41,517 nt of DNA. Source: a virus. Location: positions 1-41,517 of IMG/VR virus record IMGVR_UViG_3300043640_000178. One strand, given 5' to 3'. The notes under the pieces are model-generated. The model was given only the letters and a program-made list of their open reading frames with translations. It was not told the origin of the DNA and did not search any database. Below are positions 21,142 to 28,958 of the stretch, piece by piece (position 1 is the first letter of the stretch; each line of letters starts with the position of its first letter). Position numbers and translations under genes: made by a program.

Positions 21142-21549
21142 CGCCGGGAACCGACACCGTTCGGGCGCTACATCATGGACCTGATGATCTCGGCTGACCT
21201 GCAACGGCAAGTTGACCTAGCGAGGGCCGCCGGGACGACCGAGTCGACGATCTCGCGGCTGATCTACTCGCCAGGGATTCCCGACTCCGACACCCTTCGG
21301 AAGATCGCGCAGCCGCTCCGCGTGTCGCACTCGGACCTGCTCCTACGAGCGCACGACGCGGAACCCGACAGCGGTGTCCCGCAGCGCCCGGTACCGACCC
21401 TGCACCCGCTGGCCATCGAGATCAACAGGATGCTGGCGGATGGCTCCCCGCTGGACCCCGCCGACCGTGAAGCCCTCGCGGTAATCCTCGATCGACTGAT
21501 CCAGCCTTACCGTGCGCAGATGCGACGCCGAACCACAAGCGCCAGCTAG
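21133..21549 (+). CDS. Phage repressor (XRE-type helix-turn-helix), candidate immunity repressor
   Basis: This protein has 138 residues. The helix-turn-helix lies at about 25-50 (QVDLARAAGTTESTISRLIY), followed by KIAQPLRVSHSDLLLRAH. The C-terminal half (AIEINRMLADGSPLDPADRE ALAVILDRLI split by a turn) is helical and may dimerise; there is no peptidase-like LexA domain. The ATG at 21133 has no ribosome site, a TAGGGT -10 eight bases upstream, and lies within an operator. Its position, divergent from the early operon and next to the integrase, marks it as the probable immunity repressor. Confidence 0.8.
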   Translation: MSKRREPTPFGRYIMDLMISADLQRQVDLARAAGTTESTISRLIYSPGIPDSDTLRKIAQPLRVSHSDLLLRAHDAEPDSGVPQRPVPTLHPLAIEINRMLADGSPLDPADREALAVILDRLIQPYRAQMRRRTTSAS

Positions 21550-21697
21550 CCCACATTCGGGCAACCTTCCCACCTGAACGACCGGTAACCGGACGGGCAC
21601 TCAACGTCCTACGGTGACAGCTTGCCCAGCAGGCCGGCGAGGATGAGCGTCGACAGGCGGGACCTTGGTCCATGCCCAGCTCACCCCGGAGGATGCA

Positions 21698-22297
21698 ATG
21701 AACCTGTTCGGCGATCCGCCTGCCGAAGAGAACACCGCCCGAATCGAAGCGGTAAACCCCCGCTGCGAAACACGCATCTTGAGGCGAATCACGCTTTTGT
21801 CCGCCTTCGGCTTCATGGTCGGAATCTGCCTCATCGTCGATCTATGCCTACTCCTGGACGACGGAGTCAGATCCCCGGTGTGGCGACTCACCGCATCGAT
21901 CAGCACGCTCGCCGCGATAACCCTGTTCGGCGTGGCGTTGCTGCGGGACTGGATCGATGGCCGCCTGGCCATGGCCGAGACACGTAGCCACGGCCGGATG
22001 CAGGCGGAGGTTTACCGCATCGAGAAGCGCCTCGACGTGACCGACAAGCTGATCAGCGACTCCGTCACCCGAACGGCACACGAACTCGCGGAGGTCAGCA
22101 GGCAGACAGCCCTGATGCGCGCGGAACTGGTCGCCCTGCTGGGAGGGCTCCCCGAGGGGATCGTGACCTACGGCAACGGACGTGCGACCGATGGCCAGCT
22201 GGCCGCACTGCGGGAATTCGCCGCGACCGGCACCGAGGAAGCCGGGCTGCTAGCGAGCGTGTCCCGCCTGCATGCGGTGGAGCCGCGCCGAAACTAG
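21698..22297 (+). CDS. Two-span membrane protein with coiled coil, possible lysogenic-conversion gene
   Basis: This protein has 199 residues. GGAGG lies six bases before ATG 21698. Two membrane helices (residues about 31-52 and 66-85: FGFMVGICLIVDLCLLL and ASISTLAAITLFGVALLRDW) are followed by a helical cytoplasmic-type segment (YRIEKRLDVTDKLI, HELAEVSRQTALMRAELVAL). It lies between repressor and integrase, both lysogeny genes, so it is probably expressed in the prophage. Superinfection exclusion is a reasonable guess from position only. It ends overlapping the integrase stop by four bases. Confidence 0.65.
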   Translation: MNLFGDPPAEENTARIEAVNPRCETRILRRITLLSAFGFMVGICLIVDLCLLLDDGVRSPVWRLTASISTLAAITLFGVALLRDWIDGRLAMAETRSHGRMQAEVYRIEKRLDVTDKLISDSVTRTAHELAEVSRQTALMRAELVALLGGLPEGIVTYGNGRATDGQLAALREFAATGTEEAGLLASVSRLHAVEPRRN

Positions 22298-23718
22298 GGG
22301 GCCCGGAACTCGACCTTAACCTTCGTCGGGTCGAACAGTCGGGAACCTCCGCCGCCGGGCAACAAGGTGACATCGGCCAGCACCTTGACGACGGCGCGTT
22401 GCCGATCGAGAACCATACTGTTCTGCCAGTAGTCCATCTTGTCCTTGGCCTGGATGAGATCGACCAAAACGGGTGCGCGGCTTGTGCTGCGCTGAGCATC
22501 ATCAATCGCCGCAAGCCTGGACCTCGCTTTCGCGGTGATGACGTGCAGCTGCTCGCGGGTGATCAGATCCTCGGCGCGGTCCGCGGCGGCCTCTTCCATC
22601 TGGATGCGCCACGAGCGGGCTTCCGCGGCGAGCGCCTCAAAGTTCAGTCGGGTGTGGTCCTGGAGAAGCTCGTGGGCATCAGGCCGGTTGAGTCGGGCGA
22701 TGATCCGCGCGGTCACGTATTGGTCGCACCAGTCCCGCCGCCGGGCAACCCGGGCGCAGCCCCGACACCCGTACAGCCACCGCATGGTCGCGCCGTGGGC
22801 CACCGAGCTTTGCTTGACCCCCTTCGATGTGATCGAGCCTTCGCAGAGTCCGCAGACCGCGATACCGGAGAGGAGGTAGGAGGCACGGTTGCCGGTGGAT
22901 GTCCTCCGGGCAGGGTCGGCCAAAAGGGCAGAAACGGCGCGCCACGTCTGCTCGGGCATGACGGCCGGCCACTGCGCCTCGCCCAGAATCTCGCCCCGAT
23001 GGACGGACAGGCCGGCGTTACGTGCCCGTTTGAGTACGTCGCGGACCGAACCGGACGACCACTGGCAGCCGGTGACGGTGCGGACGCCGCGGGCGTTGAG
23101 GTCTCTCACGATCGCGGCCAGCGGGATGCCGGCCAGCAGCTTGCGGGCCATCTCGGCGACTTCGCCTTTCTCGTCTTCGACGACCTCCATGCCGTTGGAG
23201 GTGTACCCGTACGGCCGACGGCCGCCGTGGTTCAGCCCGTTCTTTGCCCGCTCGTAGACCTCACGTTCGACCCGCTCGGACTTGATCTCGCTTTCGCCGG
23301 TGTCGAACTCGCCGAGGATTCCCGCGATCATCCGGCCCGATGCCGACGCAAGGTCCAGGTCGGTGCCCTTGATGACTGCGACGCTCACTCCGGCCTTGCG
23401 GAGCCGTTCGATTCCGGCCGCGCGCTCACCACGGTTGCGCCACAGGCGAGAAGTGTGGAACACGACAATGTGGCTGATCTTGCCGGTATCGACCAGCGTC
23501 ATCAGTTCTTCGTACCTCGGCCGGTGCCGGCCGTTCTTCGCCGAGATGTCGTTGTCGACGTACTCGCCGGCAACGACGCCGCCCCGGCGGGCGACGAGAT
23601 CGCGGCCGTCGTCCAGCTGTCGTTTTACGCCCGCCTCGGTGCCGGCACGGTCCTCGGAGATGCGGGCGTACAGCGCAGCGAGCATGGCGTTGTCGGAGTA
23701 GGGCACAGCAAGCGTCAT
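22294..23718 (-). CDS. int: Large serine recombinase (phage integrase)
   Basis: This protein has 474 residues. The resolvase domain begins ALYARISEDRAG with catalytic Ser21. It continues with DNDISAKNGRHRPRYEELM, VFHTSRLWRN and GEFDTGESEIKSERV (about 135-150). The recombinase domain includes NHGGRRPYGYTSNGMEVVED. A zinc ribbon uses Cys289, Cys292, Cys318 and Cys321. A helical coiled-coil stretch (about 350-425) precedes the C-terminus. The length and order match phiC31/Bxb1-type integrases, which cut at a two-base core and need a directionality factor for excision. The ATG at 23718 is near a TACGAT -10 and may be leaderless. The attP-derived end of the prophage is expected just upstream of this gene. 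Confidence 0.95.
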   Translation of the reverse strand: MTLAVPYSDNAMLAALYARISEDRAGTEAGVKRQLDDGRDLVARRGGVVAGEYVDNDISAKNGRHRPRYEELMTLVDTGKISHIVVFHTSRLWRNRGERAAGIERLRKAGVSVAVIKGTDLDLASASGRMIAGILGEFDTGESEIKSERVEREVYERAKNGLNHGGRRPYGYTSNGMEVVEDEKGEVAEMARKLLAGIPLAAIVRDLNARGVRTVTGCQWSSGSVRDVLKRARNAGLSVHRGEILGEAQWPAVMPEQTWRAVSALLADPARRTSTGNRASYLLSGIAVCGLCEGSITSKGVKQSSVAHGATMRWLYGCRGCARVARRRDWCDQYVTARIIARLNRPDAHELLQDHTRLNFEALAAEARSWRIQMEEAAADRAEDLITREQLHVITAKARSRLAAIDDAQRSTSRAPVLVDLIQAKDKMDYWQNSMVLDRQRAVVKVLADVTLLPGGGGSRLFDPTKVKVEFRAP

Positions 23719-24049
23719 GCCTCAGCATCGTAGTGCATTTGAGCGTGTCGGAAATCCGAGACTCACAGATGTACCACTCTTGCCGGCAGTCCGATTGCTG
23801 GCGGTGATCACGCCCAGTCAAGCCGACGTGTTCCAATTGAGACCCGCCCGCCGGCAGCCGGGGATGAGTTCCGAGCGTGCAGGCGGGCGGGCCATCCTCG
23901 GCAATGTATGCCGATCCGTGAATCTTGGTACTACATGGTCACCCTTCGCTAGCCGAACCGAGGGTATGCGGCTGGATTCGCAAATAGCGCATGAGATCAC
24001 CTACCGCGCGTCCGGGCATGGACCGCTCAGACGGGCAGGGACCTCGCAG
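23719..24049. other. Integrase-proximal non-coding gap, probable prophage end
   Basis: No convincing gene is seen in these 331 bases. A 10-base perfect inverted repeat, CCCGCCCGCC (23843-23852) and GGCGGGCGGG (23882-23891), brackets 29 bases. A smaller imperfect stem, GCCGGCA...TGCTGGC, lies about 65 bases from the integrase start. Serine-integrase attachment sites are short, imperfect dyads near the int gene, so the prophage end should be here, but I cannot identify the core without an empty-site sequence. Confidence 0.45.
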
Positions 24050-24538
24050 CTATTCGCCGGGCGGAGGCTCCAACTGGAACCGATCGCCGGGCCACGCCTC
24101 CACCTCTACGTACGCCAGCGGCGGCCGTACCGGCCCCTCAACGTCCGCGTCCGAAGTCTCCGACGGCTCCCCGGCAACGATCTCGAAGAGGGCCAGCATC
24201 GGCGCACCCAGCGGGATTTCATACCGCCGTGCCTCTTCTGCGGTGGCTGGCCTGGCCCGGATCGCATATCGCCGCGGATGTTCGGGGCCAGGCACTGGCA
24301 CGGTGGCCATGGGTCGAGTCTCTCTCACCCGGGACCGCGCGCCGAAGGTCTTCACGACCAGGCCTTCGCGGACCAGGACGTCTATCGCGGAGTGCATCGT
24401 GGACTTGCTGACGCCGTACTCGACCCGCAGGTCGCCCTCGGCAGGCAGGCCTTGCCTGTAGCCGCCCGCCAGGATGCGTTTGCGCAGGTCATCAGCGATA
24501 CCTCGGTATCCGAGGTGCGGCGATGACGGGTCGGGCAC
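24050..24538 (-). CDS. GntR-family transcriptional regulator
   Basis: This protein has 162 residues. The winged helix covers about 10-75: YRGIADDLRKRILAGGY, LPAEGDLRVEYGVSKSTMHS, AIDVLVREGLVVKTFGARSR. The C-terminal part (80-162) is a shortened effector-binding-like segment with RYEIPLGAPMLALFEI. The GTG start is six bases after a TAGGTT -10, without a ribosome site, implying a leaderless transcript. A palindrome (24545-24562) overlaps that -10, so it probably represses itself. AICE and plasmid elements commonly carry such Kor-like GntR regulators of transfer genes. Confidence 0.85.
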   Translation of the reverse strand: MPDPSSPHLGYRGIADDLRKRILAGGYRQGLPAEGDLRVEYGVSKSTMHSAIDVLVREGLVVKTFGARSRVRETRPMATVPVPGPEHPRRYAIRARPATAEEARRYEIPLGAPMLALFEIVAGEPSETSDADVEGPVRPPLAYVEVEAWPGDRFQLEPPPGE

Positions 24539-24544
24539 TGCTGG

Positions 24545-24562
24545 AACCTAGTCGCCTAGGTT
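24545..24562 (-). promoter_or_regulatory. Palindromic operator over the GntR promoter
   Basis: AACCTAG-TCGC-CTAGGTT is a perfect inverted repeat with seven-base arms. On the minus strand it contains TAGGTT, the likely -10 of the GntR gene, six bases from the GTG start. Binding here would block transcription of the regulator. Confidence 0.65.
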
Positions 24563-24638
24563 TCGCTGTGGACCTTCCCATCTACCCGGGAAGGTTAGGT
24601 AGCCCTTGCTACGGTGATCATCACGAGGGGGTGCGACT

Positions 24639-24677
24639 GCGCAGGGCCCGGCCCGGTGGATGGGTCGGGCCCTGCGC
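24639..24677. terminator. Strong hairpin in the GntR divergent gap
   Basis: Sixteen-base arms (24639-24654 and 24662-24677; GCGCAGGGCCCG... paired with one G-T mismatch) enclose a seven-base loop. No T-run follows, so it is a terminator-like or insulating hairpin. It lies between the GntR promoter and the rightward promoter and may stop stray transcripts. The short inverted repeat GTAGC-CCTT-GCTAC lies just left of it. Confidence 0.55.
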
Positions 24678-24764
24678 GTTGTCGCGTCGAATCAGCGATG
24701 CGGCAAATGGGGGCTCAGCGCGACGGAGGGGTGGAAGGCAGCCCGATCGCGTGGTCGCCTGATC

Positions 24765-24826
24765 TTGTTAACTAATTTAACAGGTGCCTTGACGGACTAG
24801 GCGGACGTTGTTAAGTTATTTAACAA
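24765..24826 (+). promoter_or_regulatory. Promoter of the rightward operon with two TTGTTAA-N5-TTAACAA operators
   Basis: TTGACG (24789-24794), 17 bases, TAAGTT (24812-24817) make a strong promoter. Operator 2 (24808-24826, TTGTTAA-GTTAT-TTAACAA) is perfect and overlaps the -10. Operator 1 (24765-24783) has one mismatch and is 43 bases upstream, about four helical turns. The sites are very AT-rich for this genome. A GntR-type dimer is the likely binder, but which of the two in the window is not determined. Confidence 0.75.
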
Positions 24827-24855
24827 GCGATCGAGCGAGCCACCGAGGAGCCGAG

Positions 24856-25659
24856 ATGACCACCATAAAGATCGTCGAGGTTGACGAGAGCGACCCGACC
24901 GCGCTGTTCTGCCACTACCCGCACGAGTCCATCCAGCCGGCCCACATCGCGTTGGATCTGGAGGACGGCGAGCTGACCGCCGACTACAACCCGACGATCG
25001 GCAACGGCATCCCGTTCACCGTGTTCCACGGCCGCACCCACTGGATCGACATCCCGATCCTGACTGCCGCCGCTGCGAACAACCTGCTGCGGGAGATCGA
25101 GCCGATCGCCCAGCGCATCCTCGACGGCTCGCGAATCAAGTGGGACGGCGACAACAACAAGGGCTACCTCAACGAGGACGCCACGGCCGCACTCGACGCG
25201 CTCACCGAGCGATGCCAGCCTGACAACCCCGCCTTCGACCCGTCGGACATCATCCAGGAATACGACGCTGGGGACTGGTACGAGAACGACGACACCGAAG
25301 AGGTGATCGCCCGTCTGGGCTTGACCGCCGGCACGACCGACGCGCAGATCGACGCCATGGCCGCCGAGGAAACCAAGGACGCCGCCGCGACGAGCGGGAT
25401 GGCGTACATCATCCTGACCGGCGCCGACGAGTGGCTGGCCGACCGGCGCGAGGAACTGCGTGATGGCGAGCGCGAGGAACTGGAAGAGGTCGGCGAGCAA
25501 GTCGAGACACTGACCGCCCGGCGCGACGTTCTGATCGCCCGTCAGGTCGGATGGGGCGACACCCTGCGCGCGGTTGGTGGACGCGCCCAACTCACCCACG
25601 TTCAGGCGGGCAACATCGCCAAGAAGATCAACGTCGATGGCTTAGGAGACGGACGATGA
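24856..25659 (+). CDS. Hypothetical protein of the mobile element (267 aa)
   Basis: GAGGAG lies six bases before ATG 24856, and the operator-controlled promoter is about 38 bases upstream. The N-terminal 100 residues look strand-rich (PHESIQPAHIALDLEDGELT). A middle acidic region and a charged helical C-terminus (ADRREELRDGEREELEEVGE) follow. No catalytic motif is seen. It is the first gene of region B and overlaps the next gene as ATGA. Function is unknown. Confidence 0.7.
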   Translation: MTTIKIVEVDESDPTALFCHYPHESIQPAHIALDLEDGELTADYNPTIGNGIPFTVFHGRTHWIDIPILTAAAANNLLREIEPIAQRILDGSRIKWDGDNNKGYLNEDATAALDALTERCQPDNPAFDPSDIIQEYDAGDWYENDDTEEVIARLGLTAGTTDAQIDAMAAEETKDAAATSGMAYIILTGADEWLADRREELRDGEREELEEVGEQVETLTARRDVLIARQVGWGDTLRAVGGRAQLTHVQAGNIAKKINVDGLGDGR

Positions 25660-26123
25660 CCACAGCGGACACCCAGTTCCCGGCGCTGACCAGCTTGGTA
25701 AGTGCCACCACGAACGTCGCCGAGCTGAAGGCACAGCTCGGCGCCGCGTACACCCCGCCCGGCGTCACCGCCGGGCCGACGTCCGAAATCCGGGCGATGG
25801 CCGTCCACCACTCGACCCTCGCGCAGATCGGCCACGAGGCCGACCCGTGGCTGAAGCTCGTCGACGACCTGGCCGATCTCGCCGATGGCGGACAGGTCGA
25901 GGGCAACGACCGCGCCGAGTACGTGCGCGTCGTGCGCGAGCACTTGGATGCGGCACGTGGGCGCGTCGAGATGCGCGGCGAGTCCCTGGCGCGGGGGCTG
26001 CACGGCAAGGCCGCCACCGATCAGCAGGCGCTGTCGCGGCACGTCCACGAGACGTATGCCCAGCTGGCTGACGTGCGGCTCATCCTAGGTCTCACGCACG
26101 TGCTGGAGGTCGAGCCGTCCTGA
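25656..26123 (+). CDS. Hypothetical helical protein (155 aa)
   Basis: The ATG at 25656 overlaps the upstream stop (ATGA), with GGAGACGG before it. The sequence is mostly helical (VAELKAQLGAAYTPP, REHLDAARGRVEMRGESLAR, HVHETYAQLADVRLILG), with no cysteines. It may act with the 267-residue protein translated just before it. No family is recognised. Confidence 0.65.
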   Translation: MTTADTQFPALTSLVSATTNVAELKAQLGAAYTPPGVTAGPTSEIRAMAVHHSTLAQIGHEADPWLKLVDDLADLADGGQVEGNDRAEYVRVVREHLDAARGRVEMRGESLARGLHGKAATDQQALSRHVHETYAQLADVRLILGLTHVLEVEPS

Positions 26124-26187
26124 CCGCGGCACAGGCAAAAGGCCGATCGGATAGGCCCAGAGAAACCGCAACCGGAGGGACCCGGAC

Positions 26188-26451
26188 GTGACCAAGTTCA
26201 TCGCCACCGTGGCTACCGCGGCCATTGTCGTCACCGGCGAGCACTGCAACCTTGCCGTCTACGAGGCCAGGGACTGCGGCTACAGGATGGTCATGCCGAC
26301 CGTCGGCCTTGACGTGCGCACCGATGACGCCGACGCGAACACCAAAGCCGCGGAGGCTGCCGAAGAGATCCTGGCCGCGTCCGGCTGGAGCCGAGTCGAG
26401 CCGTGGGGAACCACCGTCACCGGCGCGTACGCCTTTGTCGAGCAGGTCTGA
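26188..26451 (+). CDS. Small possibly exported protein (87 aa)
   Basis: The GTG at 26188 follows GGAGGG by eight bases. The N-terminal 20 residues (MTKFIATVATAAIVVTGEHC) resemble a short hydrophobic signal segment, and two cysteines (20 and 30) follow. A helical C-terminal half ends AYAFVEQV. A strong terminator follows directly, so it ends the first rightward operon of region B. Function is unknown. Confidence 0.55.
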   Translation: MTKFIATVATAAIVVTGEHCNLAVYEARDCGYRMVMPTVGLDVRTDDADANTKAAEAAEEILAASGWSRVEPWGTTVTGAYAFVEQV

Positions 26452-26463
26452 CCGCGGTACAGC

Positions 26464-26504
26464 AAAAGCCCGGCCTCTTCCACGGTGGAGAGAGCCGGGC
26501 TTTT
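26464..26504 (+). terminator. Intrinsic terminator
   Basis: AAAAGCCCGGC (26464-26474) pairs with GCCGGGCTTTT (26494-26504), and the inner CTCTTCCAC/GTGGAGAG segment extends the stem. It ends in a T-run on the plus strand and is also A-led, so it could work both ways. It closes the operon that begins at 24856. Confidence 0.85.
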
Positions 26505-26613
26505 CGCGAATCCCGCTGAAAGATCGCGTAGTGCTATGTGGTGTCTGACGTAGCCCCGAGAGTAACCCGCCGGTCCGACAGTTCCCGCCCGCTGGCGAGC
26601 CCGTGGACGCCGA

Positions 26614-26645
26614 GAAGCCCGGACCACCGAAGTGGTCCGGGCTTC
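26614..26645. terminator. Perfect 14-base hairpin, likely terminator
   Basis: GAAGCCCGGACCAC and GTGGTCCGGGCTTC pair perfectly around a CGAA loop. It lies 110 bases after the first terminator and before the structured tract. It may stop transcription arriving from the leftward methyltransferase operon. No long T-run is present on either side. Confidence 0.6.
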
Positions 26646-27116
26646 CTGCCCTCCCTCGCACACCCTCGCCGGAGTGGGGGTCTAGAGGCGGACCCCATCC
26701 GCTCGGGGCCGGCAGGCCCATCGGTATTGCGGCACCGTGCCCTTGGGTCTTCGCGCCACACGCGCCAGGTGCCCTAGGCCAGGTACCTGTCCGTGGTTGG
26801 CCGTGTGGGGCCAGGCTCGGCAGCCTCGGAGTGTGGCCCCTGCCGGGGCGGGTCCTCCGCATTCCCTCGCTTGCAAACCCAGCATGGCACCCCGAAAATT
26901 CGGGCACAAGCCCTCTGACCAGGAAACACATTCGAGATCCACTCGGCGGGTTTCGGGATACGAAACAGCCCGCCAGGATCGCTCCTGACGGGCCGTCCGT
27001 GCTGCGACTGGCAACCGGCCACGCTTCCCCGCAGGGGGCGAGTCTCCACCGGTGGCCGCCTATCGCGCGTCAGTCGGCCGGTGGGCCATCGCCTGCCCAG
27101 TTGCCCAGCTTGCAGG
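26646..27116. other. Non-coding tract with many strong hairpins (possible structured RNA)
   Basis: No convincing gene is seen. Several complementary segments follow one another: CCACACG (26756-26762) with CGTGTGG (26802-26808) enclosing GGCCA (26777) with TGGCC; GGGGCC plus AGGCT (26807-26817) with AGCCT and GGCCCC (26822-26840); and the palindrome CCCGAAAATTCGGG (26891-26904). Next are GTTTCG/CGAAAC (26950-26966) and an 11-base stem (26968-26993). The last one has a GCGA loop and a G-U pair only on the minus strand, favouring a leftward RNA. It may combine the terminator of the methyltransferase operon with a larger structured RNA. Confidence 0.55.
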
Positions 27117-27824
27117 CTACAACGCCCGTCCGGTGGCGAGCAGCATCCCTTGGTAGCCCTCCCGTAGCGGCGGATCTGCCTTCACGGTGTGCACCTGGAG
27201 GTCGCAGGCAACCGGCCCGAGGACGTCTCGTACGTCGTCGTCGTTCATCGGCGTTGCGGGGAAGTCCACGCCGCCTACGGTGTAGCCGAAGCTGTCGCGC
27301 ATCGCACCGATCGCAAACGGGGCACCGGGGCGAAGCGCGTGGACGAAGCGCCGGAAGCGGCCGTTGCACAGCCGCCGGTCGTCGGTGCTCGACTCGGCGC
27401 AGAAGAACATCGTGCCGAGTTCCCACTGTCCGGCCCGCAGGTAGTCGACGCTGGCGTTGCGGACGGTAGCCAGCCGCGCCAGCCATTGACGCGGATCCAA
27501 CGCCTTGTACACGTCCGGCTGGGCGTCACAGAGCACCTGCCAGTACGGATCCCACTCGGCGCCGAAGCCCTGGACCTGCCCGCGCAGCCACTGCACGTTC
27601 AGCGCACCCGGGTCGTACAGGTCCAACGTCGTAGCGAACGGGAGCATCGCCAGCGACGGGTACAGGTTGCTGCCCGCGCCGACGTCCAGCGCCCTACCCG
27701 ACGGGCGGCACGACGTGAACCAGCTGGCCGTCAGCTCCAGCAGTTCGCGGTCGTCGTCGCGCAGCTCGCGGAGGTAGTTGTCTTCGGCGTAGTCGGTCGG
27801 CCGGAACCGGTTCCAGTCGGTCAT
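27117..27824 (-). CDS. SAM-dependent methyltransferase, NNMT/SCO2525-like family
   Basis: This protein has 235 residues. The N-terminus DWNRFRPTDYAEDNYLRELR followed by DDRELLELTASWF and ALDVGAGSNLYPSLAMLPFA (motif I, about 48-60) is characteristic of the actinomycete family related to NNMT/PNMT/TEMT methyltransferases. DLYDPGALNVQWL supplies the ribose-binding acidic residue. The substrate is unknown; this family is often found on actinomycete plasmids and integrative elements. The ATG at 27824 overlaps the upstream stop (ATGA). It ends the leftward operon that starts at 28958. Confidence 0.8.
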   Translation of the reverse strand: MTDWNRFRPTDYAEDNYLRELRDDDRELLELTASWFTSCRPSGRALDVGAGSNLYPSLAMLPFATTLDLYDPGALNVQWLRGQVQGFGAEWDPYWQVLCDAQPDVYKALDPRQWLARLATVRNASVDYLRAGQWELGTMFFCAESSTDDRRLCNGRFRRFVHALRPGAPFAIGAMRDSFGYTVGGVDFPATPMNDDDVRDVLGPVACDLQVHTVKADPPLREGYQGMLLATGRAL

Positions 27825-28096
27825 GACGCTCCGTCCTTGCACGTCCGGCGGTGCTCGATCAGCGCCGGCGTCAGACCCGACGGGCGGTCCGGGCCTATCG
27901 CATGGCCACACGGCACAGCTACCCCGATCCACTGCCCCTGCGGGTAGGCCAGCGAATACGTCCACATCGTGACCGGGGAGCAGACGTCGCACAGGTACGT
28001 GTGGCGGTTCGGGGTGTTGGCGTGACCGGCCATGCATCGCTCGTTGTGCGTGCAGCGGGCGGTGCAGCTACAGGGGTCGACGAGCGGGGCGGTCAC
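27821..28096 (-). CDS. Cysteine-rich zinc-binding protein (91 aa)
   Basis: It starts at GTG 28096, overlapping the upstream stop. It contains at least seven Cys and several His in order (CSCTARC, H, C, AGH, RH, CDVC, CGH), enough for two zinc sites. It is co-translated with the methyltransferase. It might be an adaptor for substrate recognition. No family is recognised. Confidence 0.65.
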   Translation of the reverse strand: MTAPLVDPCSCTARCTHNERCMAGHANTPNRHTYLCDVCSPVTMWTYSLAYPQGQWIGVAVPCGHAIGPDRPSGLTPALIEHRRTCKDGAS

Positions 28097-28575
28097 TTCT
28101 CTCCGTCCTTCCCGGCGTGTTCGGCCATCACCATGTCCAGCGCCACGAACGCCGCCTTGGCATTCGCGTACTCGGTTCGGAAGTCCCGCCACGACCGGTC
28201 GTCGAGCGAGTCGCCGAAGTCGGTCAGCGCCTCACTGAGCCGCGCCCGTGCGCCTTCCGTGGCGCTGCTGGCGGACTGCCGCTCCACAAGGTGGTTCAGC
28301 CAGTCGACGAATTCGCCGATGGCCTCCTCCATGTCGACGGTGCGGAGGCAGCCCCGCCAGTCGTTGTCCCGCACCCTCTCGCCGATCTCGCCGACGTGGA
28401 TGCTGTGCCTCTCCTTGGCGATCGGGTCCAGCCCCTCGGTGGACTTCAGTTCGAAGGTCCGAGTTTCGGGCTCACCGGTCCATGCCTGCGGGAACTCGAC
28501 GGAGATGCGTGCGACGGGACCGCCCCACCGTGAAGTGCTGTGCTCGATCGTGAGGTCTTCGCGGGTGATGGTCAC
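28093..28575 (-). CDS. Hypothetical protein (160 aa)
   Basis: The GTG at 28575 overlaps the preceding TAG by one base. The N-terminal third is strand-rich (DLTIEHSTSRWGGPVARISV), followed by helices (MEEAIGEFVDWLNHLVERQS, FRTEYANAKAAFVALDMVMA). No motif is recognised. It is in the same leftward operon as the methyltransferase. Confidence 0.65.
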   Translation of the reverse strand: MTITREDLTIEHSTSRWGGPVARISVEFPQAWTGEPETRTFELKSTEGLDPIAKERHSIHVGEIGERVRDNDWRGCLRTVDMEEAIGEFVDWLNHLVERQSASSATEGARARLSEALTDFGDSLDDRSWRDFRTEYANAKAAFVALDMVMAEHAGKDGEK

Positions 28576-28958
28576 TACTCCGCCTTCCTGGCGCGTTTGG
28601 TCGGCGGCTTCTCAGTGCCGTTGAAGTGGTCGGCTATCGCCTTGATGATCTCGGTCTTCAGCTTGTCCACGGCTGGCCCGGTATTGCCTGGGATCACCAG
28701 CACCTCGGCCTGCCGCTCGCCGGTCGGGGCGATGCGGACGCGGACGAAGAGGTCTAGGACCTGCTCACCCGGAATGGTGTTCAGGTCAACGTACGGGTGG
28801 GTTCGCCGCCAGTCGATGTAGGTCTTGAGGTCCGCCGACCGCTCCCGCTCGCCGACTATGCGGCCGTAGTCGTCCCACGGCTCATCCGCGATTCGGATGG
28901 GGCGTTGTGGTGTGGCGTTGTCTGGGTTTGGCATCCGATCATCGTAGTGCGTCTGCAT
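28575..28958 (-). CDS. Hypothetical protein, first gene of the leftward methyltransferase operon
   Basis: ATG 28958 is preferred: TAGGCT (28965-28970) lies six bases upstream with TTGCAT 18 bases further, so the mRNA is probably leaderless. ATG 28934 is an internal alternative. The product has 127 residues with a central domain (VDLNTIPGEQVLDLFVRVRI) and a basic tail (PPTKRARKAE). No family is recognised. Confidence 0.65.
   Translation of the reverse strand: MQTHYDDRMPNPDNATPQRPIRIADEPWDDYGRIVGERERSADLKTYIDWRRTHPYVDLNTIPGEQVLDLFVRVRIAPTGERQAEVLVIPGNTGPAVDKLKTEIIKAIADHFNGTEKPPTKRARKAE

Noticed and set aside
23844-24526. Rightward open frames over the GntR gene and the integrase gap
   Set aside because: They have no ribosome site and a composition typical of the reverse strand of a coding region; the GntR frame on the other strand has a clear winged-helix domain.
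26646-27116. Protein-coding frames on both strands
   Set aside because: They have no ribosome sites or family features, and the region is dominated by inverted repeats.
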